Shown: piece after piece, positions 24,023 through 31,818 of the stretch
Position numbering within the stretch: the first letter of the stretch is position 1
Layout of the letters: each line of letters starts with the position of its first letter
NCBI GenBank assembly: GCA_944324655.1
Contig: CALUXF010000012.1
Span: 1 to 47,040, forward strand
Origin: Candidatus Avelusimicrobium aviculae
Lineage (GTDB): Bacteria; Elusimicrobiota; Elusimicrobia; Elusimicrobiales; Elusimicrobiaceae
Direction of reading: 5' to 3'
Length of the DNA stretch: 47,040 bases
The notes under the pieces: model-generated
Told to the model about the DNA's origin: nothing
Seen by the model: the letters and a program-made list of their open reading frames with translations, nothing else
The model's database searches: none
Made by a program: the position numbers and the translations under genes

Positions 24023-25384
24023 TTATTTATCGTCCTCAAAATTTTTTGTATTGGGGATTAAGTGTTTCACCATGTCTTTAAGCGTTTTCTTAAAAAGGCC
24101 TTTGCGGGTGGGTATTTTCTTTTCAGCCGAAGCGTAGGCGGCGCTTTGCGCGGGGGAAGACTGCCCGCTTTTGTCAAACGCCAGGCGCTGGCTGGGATAA
24201 ATGCTTTGCTGGCCGGTAATCAAAAAACTGATAACGCAGGCGATGGTGGCGTAAGGGGCCACTTCCGCGCCAAAAAGTTCAATAGCCATAATGCTGGCGG
24301 AAAGGGGAGTATTTGCCGTTCCCGCCAGTACGGCCACCAGCCCTAAAGCGGCTAAAGTGGCGGGATCCACTACCAAAAAATCAGCCAGCATGCCGCCCGC
24401 TTGCGCCCCAATAAAGAAAATAGGCGTTACCACCCCGCCGATACCTCCGGCGGCAAAGGTAATGGATGTGGTGATGATTTTGTATAAAAACCCAAAGGGG
24501 CTGTCCGGCGTGGCACCGGCTAATACGTTGTCAATGCCGCTCATGCCCAGGCCTAAATAGACGGGGGAAATAAAATATCCTACGGCAATTAACAAGCATC
24601 CGCCCACCGCGCAGGCCATAAATACGGAAGTGCGCAGCGTGATATAACGAAACACCACCCGCATAAACTTCATCATTTCAATAAATAAAATGGAAATAAT
24701 GCCAAATATCATGCCCGCTATAATCACTTTTAAAAAGAATTGTTCGGAAAATACCGGCACAAAATGAATAGGGTGGTAAATGTAATTTACGCCTAAATAT
24801 TGCGTTACTTGGAAGGCCGTCATCCCGGCTACCAGCGCGGCGAACATGACTTCGTAAAAAATATGCCCCACCCATAACACTTCCAACCCAAAGAGGGCGC
24901 CGGATATCGGCACCCCAAACACGCCCGCAAACCCGGCGCTTACGCCGCAAATCATCATTTTGCGCTGGTCTTCTTTGTTCATGCGCATCAAACGCGCCAG
25001 AGTGGAACTGATGCCGGCTCCTACGTCGGCGCAAGGAGCTTCTTTGCCGGCGGAACCTCCGGTAGCCATGGTAAGGATAGAGAGGAAAAAGGCCTTGGTA
25101 ATGGAAATAAAAGAAATAGGCCGGTACGAGTTGATTTTATTTATTACGGAGTCTGTGGTATAGTCCCGGTCTTTGCGGAAAGTATGGCGGGAAAGCAATA
25201 CCCCTAAATACAGAAACAGCGGCAGCCCCACATAGAAATAAGATATATTATTGCGCCAGCTGATGGCCGCGTCCAGCAGTTTTAAAAAAGCCGCGTCCAG
25301 CACGCCCACAATTACGCCCACCAGCGTGGCAAGCGTAAACCATTTGATAATATGAAGTACATTATTTCTTTGGGAATCCCACAT
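24023..25384 (-). CDS. ClC-family chloride channel/transporter
   Basis: A 453-residue inner-membrane ClC protein with about 10-12 helices. The gating Glu115 is kept in GGSAGKEAP (E. coli has GREGP), and the inner pore segments GVPISGALFGLEVL and GGIGGVVTPIFFIGAQAG are clear, as is AGTANTPLSASIM. The usual selectivity motif GSGIP is not found where expected; the sequence there reads TTDSVINKI. The anion preferred is therefore uncertain. A charged cytoplasmic tail of about 50 residues ends the protein. It is convergent with add and divergent from marC. Confidence 0.9.
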   Translation of the reverse strand: MWDSQRNNVLHIIKWFTLATLVGVIVGVLDAAFLKLLDAAISWRNNISYFYVGLPLFLYLGVLLSRHTFRKDRDYTTDSVINKINSYRPISFISITKAFFLSILTMATGGSAGKEAPCADVGAGISSTLARLMRMNKEDQRKMMICGVSAGFAGVFGVPISGALFGLEVLWVGHIFYEVMFAALVAGMTAFQVTQYLGVNYIYHPIHFVPVFSEQFFLKVIIAGMIFGIISILFIEMMKFMRVVFRYITLRTSVFMACAVGGCLLIAVGYFISPVYLGLGMSGIDNVLAGATPDSPFGFLYKIITTSITFAAGGIGGVVTPIFFIGAQAGGMLADFLVVDPATLAALGLVAVLAGTANTPLSASIMAIELFGAEVAPYATIACVISFLITGQQSIYPSQRLAFDKSGQSSPAQSAAYASAEKKIPTRKGLFKKTLKDMVKHLIPNTKNFEDDK

Positions 25385-25463
25385 ATGCTACATATTATCA
25401 AATTGCTTTTTCGCGCACAAACTTCCCCTGTAAAACGGCGTTTTTTGCCCGGTTGTATTTTGA

Positions 25464-25469
25464 TATACT
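25464..25469 (+). promoter_or_regulatory. -10 box of the marC unit and 5' hairpin
   Basis: TATACT is about 50 bases before the marC start. Between it and the AAGGAG ribosome-binding site the leader contains a 7-bp inverted repeat GGGCGGG (25478-25484) / CCCGCCC (25498-25504). Confidence 0.4.
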
Positions 25470-25517
25470 ATTATAGAGGGCGGGCTGCGGTTATAAACCC
25501 GCCCGCAAGGAGATTTT

Positions 25518-26114
25518 ATGGATTTTTTTATTTCTTCAGTGATTACGCTGGCTTTGGTTATGGACGGATTTGGCAATATACCTCTTTTTATTGCCGCGCT
25601 TAAGAAAGTCGCCCCGGAACGCCGCAAAATTGTTTTATTGCGCGAACTGGGAATAGCGCTCTTAATTATGGTGGCGTTTCTGTTTTTAGGCAAATGGTTC
25701 TTGCAGGCGTTTGGAGTAAGGCAATTTTCGTTAAGCATAGCGGGCGGGATTATTTTGTTTATTATTTCCGTGCGCTTGGTGTTTGGCGGGGAAGAAGAAG
25801 CCAAGACGGACCCCAAAGAAGATGAGCCTTTTGTGGTGCCTTTGGCTATCCCGCTGGTGGCGGGGCCGGCGGCGCTGTCTATGGTGATGATTTTATCCGC
25901 CCAATCCCCCAACAAACTGGTTACGCTGGGGGTGGTGTTGGCGGCGTCTCTCATTAACTCGGTCATTTTGATGTTGTCTTTTCCCATCAGCACGTTGTTG
26001 GGTAAACGGGGGCTGGTGGCTATTGAACGCTTGACGGGTATGATTTTGGTGCTGATGTCCGTGGATATGGTGATGGGCGGCATCGCGGAATTTATTAAAC
26101 TGGGTAATGTATAG
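25518..26114 (+). CDS. MarC-family integral membrane protein
   Basis: A 198-residue protein with six membrane helices of the MarC (UPF0056) family. The conserved beginning VMDGFGNIPLFIA is a variant of the D-P-x-G-N-x-P motif, and VPLAIPLVAGPAALSMVM is the typical second repeat. Despite the name, the family is not shown to cause antibiotic resistance; its transport substrate is unknown. An AAGGAG site precedes the start. The C-terminus overlaps the upstream in-frame ATG of the next gene, so the two are likely coupled. Confidence 0.9.
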   Translation: MDFFISSVITLALVMDGFGNIPLFIAALKKVAPERRKIVLLRELGIALLIMVAFLFLGKWFLQAFGVRQFSLSIAGGIILFIISVRLVFGGEEEAKTDPKEDEPFVVPLAIPLVAGPAALSMVMILSAQSPNKLVTLGVVLAASLINSVILMLSFPISTLLGKRGLVAIERLTGMILVLMSVDMVMGGIAEFIKLGNV

Positions 26115-26115
26115 T

Positions 26116-27273
26116 ATGAAAAAAATAGTTTCTTTGTTCGGCGGTATTTTATTGTTTCTTTCCGGGTTACCGGCTTGGGCTTCCGTGCAGTTGGCGCAGG
26201 ACAAACCCAATTTCTGTTTGTTTGTAAGCCCCACTTGCGTGCATTGCAATAAATTAAAGCATGAGTATTGGCAACAGTTGAAAGATAAATATAAAGATAC
26301 CGTAAACTTTGTGGAGCTGGATATTTCTAAAGACGGAAACAACTTGATTTTTGTCGAAACGGCCAAAGCCTACGGCGTGACGGATTTGGGCTATCCGGCC
26401 GCCTGCGTGGGCAGTACTTTTTTAATGGGATACCCCAACGAAATTGCCACCTATGCCGACGCCGCGATAGAAAAAGCCATGCTGCTGGATGAGGATACCA
26501 TTTTAGTGCAAGAAAACGCCCAAGACACCCAGGCCGCTTTTAGCCAAATTACTTTATGGGCCATTATCGGCAGCGGGCTGGTGGACGGGGTAAACCCCTG
26601 TGCGTTTGCGGTGATTGTGTTTTTTATTTCGTTCTTGACCGTGTATAAATACACCCGCCGGGAAATTATTTTGGTGGGCGCCGCTTATTGTTTTGCGGTG
26701 TTTGTGGCGTATGTGCTGATTGGGCTGGGGTTGTTCCAATTCTTGTACGCCATGCGCGGTTTTGCGTACGTCATTAAAGCGTTTTATATTATTACGGCGG
26801 CGGTATGTTTGGCGTTTTTCTTTTTGGCTTTGTATGATTTTTGGATTTACAAAAAAACCAAAAAGGCCGATAAAATGCTCTTGCAGCTTCCTACTAATTT
26901 AAAAGTGCGTATCCATAAAATTATGGGGTTTTTCCTGCGTGATAAGCACGAAAGCAGCTGGCGGCTGGTATTGGCCGCTTTGGCGGTGGGGTTTGCCGTG
27001 TCTTTGGTGGAAGCGGTTTGCACGGGGCAGGTGTATTTGCCTACGGTGGTTTTAATTATGCAGGACCCGGCTTTCCGCGTGAAAGCGTGGCTGTATTTGC
27101 TGTTATATAATTTCATGTTTATTTTGCCTTTGGTATTAATTTTTGTATTATCAATATTAGGTTATGAATCCAAAGGATTTAACGACTTTTTAAAGAAGCA
27201 TTTAGGTTTGATGAAACTTTTGCTGTGTGTGGTGTTTTTAGCTTTATTTGTTTTATTAGTTGGTAATATATAA
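26116..27273 (+). CDS. Thioredoxin-like / CcdA-type membrane thiol-disulfide protein
   Basis: A 385-residue protein. A signal peptide (residues 1-22) leads to a periplasmic thioredoxin-like domain with redox motif C41-V-H-C44, followed from about residue 145 by six or more membrane helices. The membrane part contains NPCAF (Cys162) and EAVCTGQ (Cys302), the cysteine pair that in CcdA/DsbD carries electrons across the inner membrane. The thioredoxin domain is N-terminal, whereas in DsbD it is C-terminal. The likely job is delivering reducing power to periplasmic disulfides or haem-binding proteins. The ATG at 26116 is chosen over 26107 because it starts the signal peptide. It is 10 bases from a pilin gene whose product has a Cys pair. 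Confidence 0.85.
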   Translation: MKKIVSLFGGILLFLSGLPAWASVQLAQDKPNFCLFVSPTCVHCNKLKHEYWQQLKDKYKDTVNFVELDISKDGNNLIFVETAKAYGVTDLGYPAACVGSTFLMGYPNEIATYADAAIEKAMLLDEDTILVQENAQDTQAAFSQITLWAIIGSGLVDGVNPCAFAVIVFFISFLTVYKYTRREIILVGAAYCFAVFVAYVLIGLGLFQFLYAMRGFAYVIKAFYIITAAVCLAFFFLALYDFWIYKKTKKADKMLLQLPTNLKVRIHKIMGFFLRDKHESSWRLVLAALAVGFAVSLVEAVCTGQVYLPTVVLIMQDPAFRVKAWLYLLLYNFMFILPLVLIFVLSILGYESKGFNDFLKKHLGLMKLLLCVVFLALFVLLVGNI

Positions 27274-27283
27274 GGAGCATGTT

Positions 27284-27832
27284 ATGAAAAGCCAAGGTTT
27301 TTCCCTTATGGAACTTATTTTTGTTCTTCTTATTGTGGCGGTACTCTCTACCTTTGCCGTAAAGACTTATATAAAGGTAATAGAGCGGGCCACTATGTCT
27401 GACGCGGTGAACATGATGGCCACGGCTTCTGGCGCGCAGGACCGTTATTTTTTAAAGCGTAATGCTTATACTAATAAATGGAGCTACTTGGACTTAAATA
27501 TGAGCAATGACCCGCACCTTTTTAAAAACGAGGACGGCAGCGAGGTCTATTATACGAAAGGAGATTCACCCGATAATACCGGGGACGGTTTTGCCGTTTC
27601 TTTTCAGTTTGATTATTACCGCCGCGGTTTTGTGGTGGCGCAGCGCGTCGGCTCGGAAAAATATACATATAAATTGGTGCGTCCGTTTGGGCAGTCACAG
27701 ATATATTGTATTCCCGTTTATGAAAACGAGTTTGACGTAAACTTTTGTATGGATTATGCCGGGGTGGACGAAATGAGCCAGCTGCCCGCTAACCCCATGG
27801 TTCCGATACCGGAAAAAATAACTTTGGATTAA
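27284..27832 (+). CDS. Type IV pilin-like protein
   Basis: A 182-residue prepilin. The leader MKSQG ends at the processing Gly, followed by F-S-L-M-E-L-I-F-V with Glu at +5, then a hydrophobic helix. Such proteins are cut by prepilin peptidase and assembled into type IV pili or type II secretion pseudopili. The globular part has the T-K-G-D loop, a Y-K-L-V-R-P motif, and two Cys residues 14 apart near the end (IYCIP and NFCMD), likely a disulfide loop. The start at 27284 has AAGGAG upstream; an in-frame ATG 8 codons earlier overlaps the redox gene. A terminator follows. Confidence 0.9.
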   Translation: MKSQGFSLMELIFVLLIVAVLSTFAVKTYIKVIERATMSDAVNMMATASGAQDRYFLKRNAYTNKWSYLDLNMSNDPHLFKNEDGSEVYYTKGDSPDNTGDGFAVSFQFDYYRRGFVVAQRVGSEKYTYKLVRPFGQSQIYCIPVYENEFDVNFCMDYAGVDEMSQLPANPMVPIPEKITLD

Positions 27833-27840
27833 AACTAATT

Positions 27841-27875
27841 TTTAGGCCCGTTCCGGAAGGCGGGCCTATATTTTC
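27841..27875 (+). terminator. Probable intrinsic terminator after the first pilin gene
   Basis: Stem TAGGCCCG / CGGGCCTA followed by TATTTTCC; the T-run is imperfect. Confidence 0.65.
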
Positions 27876-27902
27876 CGTTGCCGCATGGAAGAGGATTTTC
27901 GC

Positions 27903-28481
27903 ATGAAAAAAGGCTTTACTATTAAGTCACTTTTGATATTAGTGGCGGTGATAACGTGTTTTGCCGCTTTTGCTTTTCCCCGTTATTTTTGGGAGAAAGA
28001 AAAAGCCCGCGCGCTGGCGGTGGACGCTGTTTTGTCTGATGCGGAAATAGCGCAAGATTATTTTATGCGTTTACATGGCCGTTTCGCGGCGGACTGGGCG
28101 GCTTTGGCCCGTTATTTTTCTGTTCCCGCCATATTAAATGTAACGGCGCAGGAAGTGGGCGGAACGCCGGCGGAGTTATATTTGGCGTTTATCGGCCCCA
28201 ACGGCAAGCCGGAGGCGGACGGATATATTTTGCGTTTGGAACAAGCCCCTTCCGCCGAAGAACCCGCCCGGTTGGCTGCCCGCCGCGTAGGAGGGCGTTA
28301 TAATTACCAATTGGTGCGCCCTATGTTTACAGGGCAAACCGTGTGCCAAGGGCAAGACGAGCGGGGAAATAAATTTTGTTCTTTGTTTGCTCCTTATTTG
28401 CAGAGAGAACATATCCGTTTTATTTCTAAGCCGTTTTCTTCTGAAAAGCCTGCTTCTCCCGCTTCGGCAGTAAAAAAGTAG
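27903..28481 (+). CDS. Pilin-like protein lacking the conserved Glu5
   Basis: A 192-residue protein starting MKKG then F-T-I-K-S-L-L-I-L. The leader and hydrophobic helix are those of a type IV prepilin, but +5 is Ser instead of the near-universal Glu. Pseudopilins such as GspK also lack Glu5 and sit at the fibre tip. The later part resembles its neighbours: Y-Q-L-V-R-P followed by two Cys residues (TVCQG and KFCSL). Compared with the first pilin the C-terminus is Ser/Pro/Lys-rich. An in-frame ATG six codons earlier is an alternative start. It lies between two other pilin genes and may be a minor subunit or decaying copy. Confidence 0.75.
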   Translation: MKKGFTIKSLLILVAVITCFAAFAFPRYFWEKEKARALAVDAVLSDAEIAQDYFMRLHGRFAADWAALARYFSVPAILNVTAQEVGGTPAELYLAFIGPNGKPEADGYILRLEQAPSAEEPARLAARRVGGRYNYQLVRPMFTGQTVCQGQDERGNKFCSLFAPYLQREHIRFISKPFSSEKPASPASAVKK

Positions 28482-28519
28482 ACTATCCGATGATTGGGTT
28501 TATAGGTCCTTAAAAGGGC

Positions 28520-28548
28520 TTGACATTGCTTTTTGCTACTGCTAAACT
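28520..28548 (+). promoter_or_regulatory. Promoter of the third pilin gene
   Basis: TTGACA (28520-28525), a 17-base spacer, then TAAACT (28543-28548) form a strong sigma-70 promoter. A GG at 28516-28517, ten bases before GC at 28528-28529 in TTGCT, also loosely fits a sigma-54 -24/-12 element. The sigma-70 reading is stronger. The leader holds short hairpins before AGGAGG. Confidence 0.65.
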
Positions 28549-28601
28549 AATAATGTAGCCGCTATGGCTGCAAAACTCTACGTAAAACTGTAGGAGGTTT
28601 T

Positions 28602-29135
28602 ATGAATAAGAAAGGTTTTACCTTGATCGAACTGCTCGTAGTAGTGTTGATCATTGGTATCTTGGCTGCTATGGCTATGCCGCAGTACTTCAAAGCGGTG
28701 GAACGCTCCCGCATGACGGAAGCCGACACCTTGTTGGGCAGCATTGCTCAAGCCCAGCGCCGCAAATTCTTACAGACCAACCGGTTTGTAGAGAACTACA
28801 GAGCGTTGGACGTGTCCCCGAAAGATTCCAACGGGTCCACCTATTACACCAAAGGCGATCCGGCCACTGGTGCTAACGGCAACGGTTTCGCCGTAGTGTT
28901 GGCTGGTACCACCTTCCAGGATGGTATTGCCACCGCTACCCGCCATGCCGCCAGCGGCGCTTTGCAGTATCAGTATAGCTTGTCCCGCTACTATCAGGGC
29001 GACAACGTAACCTGCAACGGCACCAACCCTGCTGGCCAGGAACTCTGCGCTGACTTCTGCGGTATTGATACGCCGACCGCCTCTTGCTGCAACAACGGCA
29101 CTGATGCCGCATGCGCTCAGCCGGCCAATAACTAA
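28602..29135 (+). CDS. Type IV pilin (major-pilin-like)
   Basis: A 177-residue prepilin with the textbook leader MNKKG followed by F-T-L-I-E-L-L-V-V-V-L-I-I-G-I-L-A-A-M-A, with Glu5 present. The globular part ends with a Cys-rich region: VTCNG, LCADFCG, ASCCN and AACAQ, seven cysteines in about the last 45 residues. It has its own strong promoter, AGGAGG ribosome-binding site and terminator, which suggests high, independent expression, so it is a good candidate for the main fibre subunit. Its Cys pair spacing resembles the two genes upstream. No pilus assembly genes are in the window. Confidence 0.93.
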   Translation: MNKKGFTLIELLVVVLIIGILAAMAMPQYFKAVERSRMTEADTLLGSIAQAQRRKFLQTNRFVENYRALDVSPKDSNGSTYYTKGDPATGANGNGFAVVLAGTTFQDGIATATRHAASGALQYQYSLSRYYQGDNVTCNGTNPAGQELCADFCGIDTPTASCCNNGTDAACAQPANN

Positions 29136-29152
29136 TTCGTTTAGTTAATATT

Positions 29153-29185
29153 ACAACCCCGCTTGGTAACAAGCGGGGTTTTTTA
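29153..29185 (+). terminator. Intrinsic terminator after the third pilin gene
   Basis: Stem AACCCCGCTT / AAGCGGGGTT with a 6-base loop and a T-run. Confidence 0.92.
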
Positions 29186-29469
29186 TTGATAGCTAATGAG
29201 TTGTTCTGTGGGTTCTTCTCCCGCCCCGCGGGAAACGCAGACGAATCCCGGTGTAAACAACGGGTTTCTTTTTATTAGCGGAAATTAATCAAAAGCCTCA
29301 TATTGAACAATAAAAACCGGGTGCAAATTAGGGTGTGCCGCTAAGTTGGGCCGTTGTTTCTTTTATACAGGCCGTTTAGAAAGAAGCCGATGTTTTTAAT
29401 TGTTGTTTTAAAAATGGGATTTTTAGGGCGCCTGTTTGATTTTTAAAATTATATTTATACAATAAATAC
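29186..29469 (+). other. Gap with no gene; inverted repeats and a promoter
   Basis: No open frame here is convincing. It holds a perfect inverted repeat TCCCGC-CCC-GCGGGA (29219-29233) and a weaker terminator-like CCCG..CGGG with a T-rich tail near 29247-29270. At its end are TTGATT (29436-29441) and TACAAT (29458-29463), 16 bases apart; TACAAT ends 6 bases before the next ATG and no Shine-Dalgarno is present. Confidence 0.45.
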
Positions 29470-30012
29470 ATGAAAACTTTACCTTTAGAAAAAGCGCTTA
29501 CGTTTATAGAGCCCGGCCCGCTTACGTTGGTTACCACTTTTGACGGTAAAAAACCCAATGTAATGACTATTTCCTGGACGGCCGCCCTAGATTTTAACCA
29601 ACATATTTTATTGGTTACCGGCCCGTGGAATTACTCTTTTGACGCTTTGCTTAAGACCAAAGAATGCGTGGTTTGCCTTCCGGGCCCGGCCCTGCTAAAA
29701 AAAGCGGTCCAAGTGGGTATGATAAGCGGGGAAACGGAAGATAAATTTAAAAAACTGCGTATAAAAACTTATCCCGCCAAAAAGGTAAAAGCCCCTCTTT
29801 TGGCCGGTTGCGTAGCCTGTTTGGAATGCCGGGTAACGGACTACATCAAAAAATATGGTTTCGTTATTTTACAGGTGATGGAAGTATGGCATAATGAACG
29901 CTGCCGGGACAAACGCTTAGTCCACGCGGTGGGAGACGGCACTTTTACCGCAGACGGAGAACATTTTAATTTGCGCGCTTTAATGAAAGAAAAACTCCCT
30001 CCCGGCTTATAG
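29470..30012 (+). CDS. Flavin reductase-like FMN-binding protein
   Basis: A 180-residue protein of the flavin reductase-like / flavoredoxin split-barrel family, which bind FMN. The segment K-P-N-V-M-T-I-S-W-T near residues 28-38 and the later LSGETEDKF-like stretch (residues about 80-87, reading MISGETEDKF) are typical. The T-x-S-W start of the pocket binds flavin phosphate. The physiological partner is unknown. It is a single gene: a TACAAT box ends 6 bases before its ATG and no Shine-Dalgarno is visible. A terminator shared with the convergent lipoprotein gene follows. Confidence 0.85.
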   Translation: MKTLPLEKALTFIEPGPLTLVTTFDGKKPNVMTISWTAALDFNQHILLVTGPWNYSFDALLKTKECVVCLPGPALLKKAVQVGMISGETEDKFKKLRIKTYPAKKVKAPLLAGCVACLECRVTDYIKKYGFVILQVMEVWHNERCRDKRLVHAVGDGTFTADGEHFNLRALMKEKLPPGL

Positions 30013-30060
30013 AAGCCCATTTGCTCTGCTTCGCGGTGAGACAGCGCAGAATGTTTTATT

Positions 30061-30091
30061 TAAAAATCCCCCGGTTATTCCGGGGGATTTT
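30061..30091. terminator. Bidirectional terminator between convergent genes
   Basis: Stem AATCCCCCGG / CCGGGGGATT, loop of 5, with A- and T-runs on both sides. It abuts the minus-strand stop codon. Confidence 0.85.
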
Positions 30092-31131
30092 CATGAAGGC
30101 AAAACGGTTTTTTCTTGGGCTGGCGGCGTATTATCCGCTGGAGTAATTTCCGCTTGGGCGGGAACAGGGGCCTGCGCAGGAGTGGAGGTTTCTGCCGGGC
30201 TGTCTGCCGTTGGTTGAACGGGGGCATCGGCCGGAGCAGCCGGCGCTTCCTTTTGTGCTGGGGCTTCTTCGTTTGCGGGCGTTTGTTTTATAGCGGGTTG
30301 TTGGGTGGAAAGGGGCTCTTCCTGCGGTTGGGCGGCGGCAGGTGTTGGCAAGGGGGTTTGTTCTTGCTCCGTTAGAGTGTTTTCTTTAGCAGAAGTTTCT
30401 TCTTGCGGCGCGGGTTCTTCGGCCGGTTCTTTGGGCGGAAATAAAATAAACGGGGGGTCTTCCGGGTCAAACACAATACCGGCGGGCGGCTGCGGCTTCT
30501 TCTCTTTAGCGGGTTTGGCGGCTGGGGCGGGTTTAGGCTTTTGTGGGGGTAAAGGCGCCGTTTGCTTCTGGGCGGAGGACGGAGAGGTGGGCTGCGGGAA
30601 GCGGCTTAATACCTGTTCGGCGGATTCTTCAAAAAAGAGCTTTCCTTCTTTCCAAGACGTATATAACGCGGCGGAAGGGGCGTCTGATAAATAAAAGTCT
30701 TTGTCTTGGGTTCGGTCCGCCAAGGCCACCGCGCGCAGGCGCACCACGCCGGCCGTGTTGCCATATCCGTCTTGGCGGGTGATGTATCCGTCCACCCGGC
30801 CCAATACTTTTACCTTATTGTTTTTGGCTATTTTAGAGGCGCGGGGTTTTTCTTTGGGAAACAATACATACAGCATTTCATAAGATAAAGAGTTTCCTTT
30901 TCCTGTAGCGTAATAGTAGAGAGGGGTGTCTATACGCAAGATGAGGCGGATGGATTTGTTGTTTTCTCTTATGCCCACTACATCTCCGTTAAAAGCCACT
31001 ACGGCCCCTTTGTAGGCGGAAGGATCTTCTTGTATACTGTAAAGATAGTCTAAATTTTGGTCTTTATAGGGTATGATGCTGCTGCAGGCGGTCAAAACGC
31101 CGGCAAGCAATAAAAAAAGCATGTGTTTCAT
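30091..31131 (-). CDS. Lipoprotein with Pro/Ala/Glu-rich C-terminal half
   Basis: A 346-residue lipoprotein with the lipobox L-T-A-C (Cys16). Residues about 25-150 form a beta-rich domain (VVAFNGDVVGI, SIRLILRIDTPLYYY, VKVLGRVDGYITR) that may be an OB-like fold distantly like Slp outer-membrane lipoproteins; this is weak. From about residue 175 to the end it is almost wholly Pro, Ala, Glu, Gln and Lys, probably an extended, disordered tether in the periplasm. Codon use stays like its neighbours, so the tail does not look acquired. A TATAAT box on the minus strand ends 7 bases before the ATG and no Shine-Dalgarno is present. Confidence 0.8.
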   Translation of the reverse strand: MKHMLFLLLAGVLTACSSIIPYKDQNLDYLYSIQEDPSAYKGAVVAFNGDVVGIRENNKSIRLILRIDTPLYYYATGKGNSLSYEMLYVLFPKEKPRASKIAKNNKVKVLGRVDGYITRQDGYGNTAGVVRLRAVALADRTQDKDFYLSDAPSAALYTSWKEGKLFFEESAEQVLSRFPQPTSPSSAQKQTAPLPPQKPKPAPAAKPAKEKKPQPPAGIVFDPEDPPFILFPPKEPAEEPAPQEETSAKENTLTEQEQTPLPTPAAAQPQEEPLSTQQPAIKQTPANEEAPAQKEAPAAPADAPVQPTADSPAETSTPAQAPVPAQAEITPADNTPPAQEKTVLPS

Positions 31132-31138
31132 ATACTCT

Positions 31139-31144
31139 ATTATA
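31139..31144 (-). promoter_or_regulatory. -10 box 7 bases before the lipoprotein ATG
   Basis: TATAAT on the minus strand in the 44-base divergent gap with msrA. No Shine-Dalgarno follows. Confidence 0.4.
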
Positions 31145-31175
31145 TAAAATAAGAAAAACGCTTTAAGGAGGGGTC

Positions 31176-31664
31176 ATGGCGCAAATGGAGACGGCTGTTT
31201 TTGCGGGCGGATGTTTTTGGGGAGTGGAATATTTGTTTAAAGATATACCGGGCGTAAAAGAGTTGCGGGTGGGGTATACGGGCGGCAGTCTGCCTAACCC
31301 GTCCTACAAGCAGGTTTGCACGCATACTACCGGCCATGCGGAAGCTTTGCGCATTGTGTTTGACCCGGAAATCGTTTCTTTTGAAACATTAGCGAAACAT
31401 TTTTTTGAAATTCATGACCCCACCCAATTAAACGGACAAGGGCCGGATATCGGCCCGCAGTACCGCTCCGCCGTGTTTTATACGACACCTTCTCAACGGG
31501 ATATTGCTTTGCGTTTGATAAATATATTAAAAGAAAAAGGGTTTAAAGTGGTTACCCAGGTGCTTGCCTTGGAGACTTTTTGGCCGGCGGAAGAATACCA
31601 TCAGCATTATTATGTAAAAAAGGGCTCCGCGCCGTATTGCCACCGGCGGGTAAAGCGGTTTTAG
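31176..31664 (+). CDS. msrA: Peptide methionine sulfoxide reductase A
   Basis: A 162-residue MsrA, which reduces methionine-S-sulfoxide in proteins. The catalytic motif GGCFWG has Cys13. The substrate pocket residues are in RVGYTGG and the EIHDPTQLNGQGPDIGPQYRSAVFY segment. The C-terminal resolving Cys is in the APYCHRR segment. AAGGAGGGG lies directly upstream. MsrB is not fused and is not in the window. It is followed by a terminator and then two tRNA genes on the other strand. Confidence 0.97.
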   Translation: MAQMETAVFAGGCFWGVEYLFKDIPGVKELRVGYTGGSLPNPSYKQVCTHTTGHAEALRIVFDPEIVSFETLAKHFFEIHDPTQLNGQGPDIGPQYRSAVFYTTPSQRDIALRLINILKEKGFKVVTQVLALETFWPAEEYHQHYYVKKGSAPYCHRRVKRF

Positions 31665-31687
31665 GCGCCATTTGAAAGATAACAAAA

Positions 31688-31718
31688 TAAAAACCCCCGG
31701 TTTATCCGGGGGTTTTTA
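31688..31718. terminator. Intrinsic terminator after msrA
   Basis: Stem AAACCCCCGG / CCGGGGGTTT with flanking A/T runs. It may also end the minus-strand tRNA transcript. Confidence 0.88.
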
Positions 31719-31736
31719 ACGCAGCATAAAGTAAAA

Positions 31737-31811
31737 TGGCGCCCTCTGGGAGAATCGAACTCCCCTTTTCGGATTGAAAATCCGACGTCCTAACCGATAG
31801 ACGAAGAGGGC
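31737..31811 (-). tRNA. tRNA-Glu (UUC)
   Basis: Minus strand, 75 bases including an encoded CCA. The acceptor pairs GCCCTCT with AGAGGGC; the anticodon stem TCGGA / TCCGA encloses loop TTTTCAA, with anticodon TTC. The T arm has TTCGATT. It is 7 bases from tRNA-Lys, so both probably come from one transcript. Confidence 0.95.
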
Positions 31812-31818
31812 TTAAAAG

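Noticed and set aside
25388-26083. Minus-strand frame of 231 codons opposite marC
   Set aside because: Shadow of marC; no promoter or ribosome-binding site, and marC is clearly recognised.
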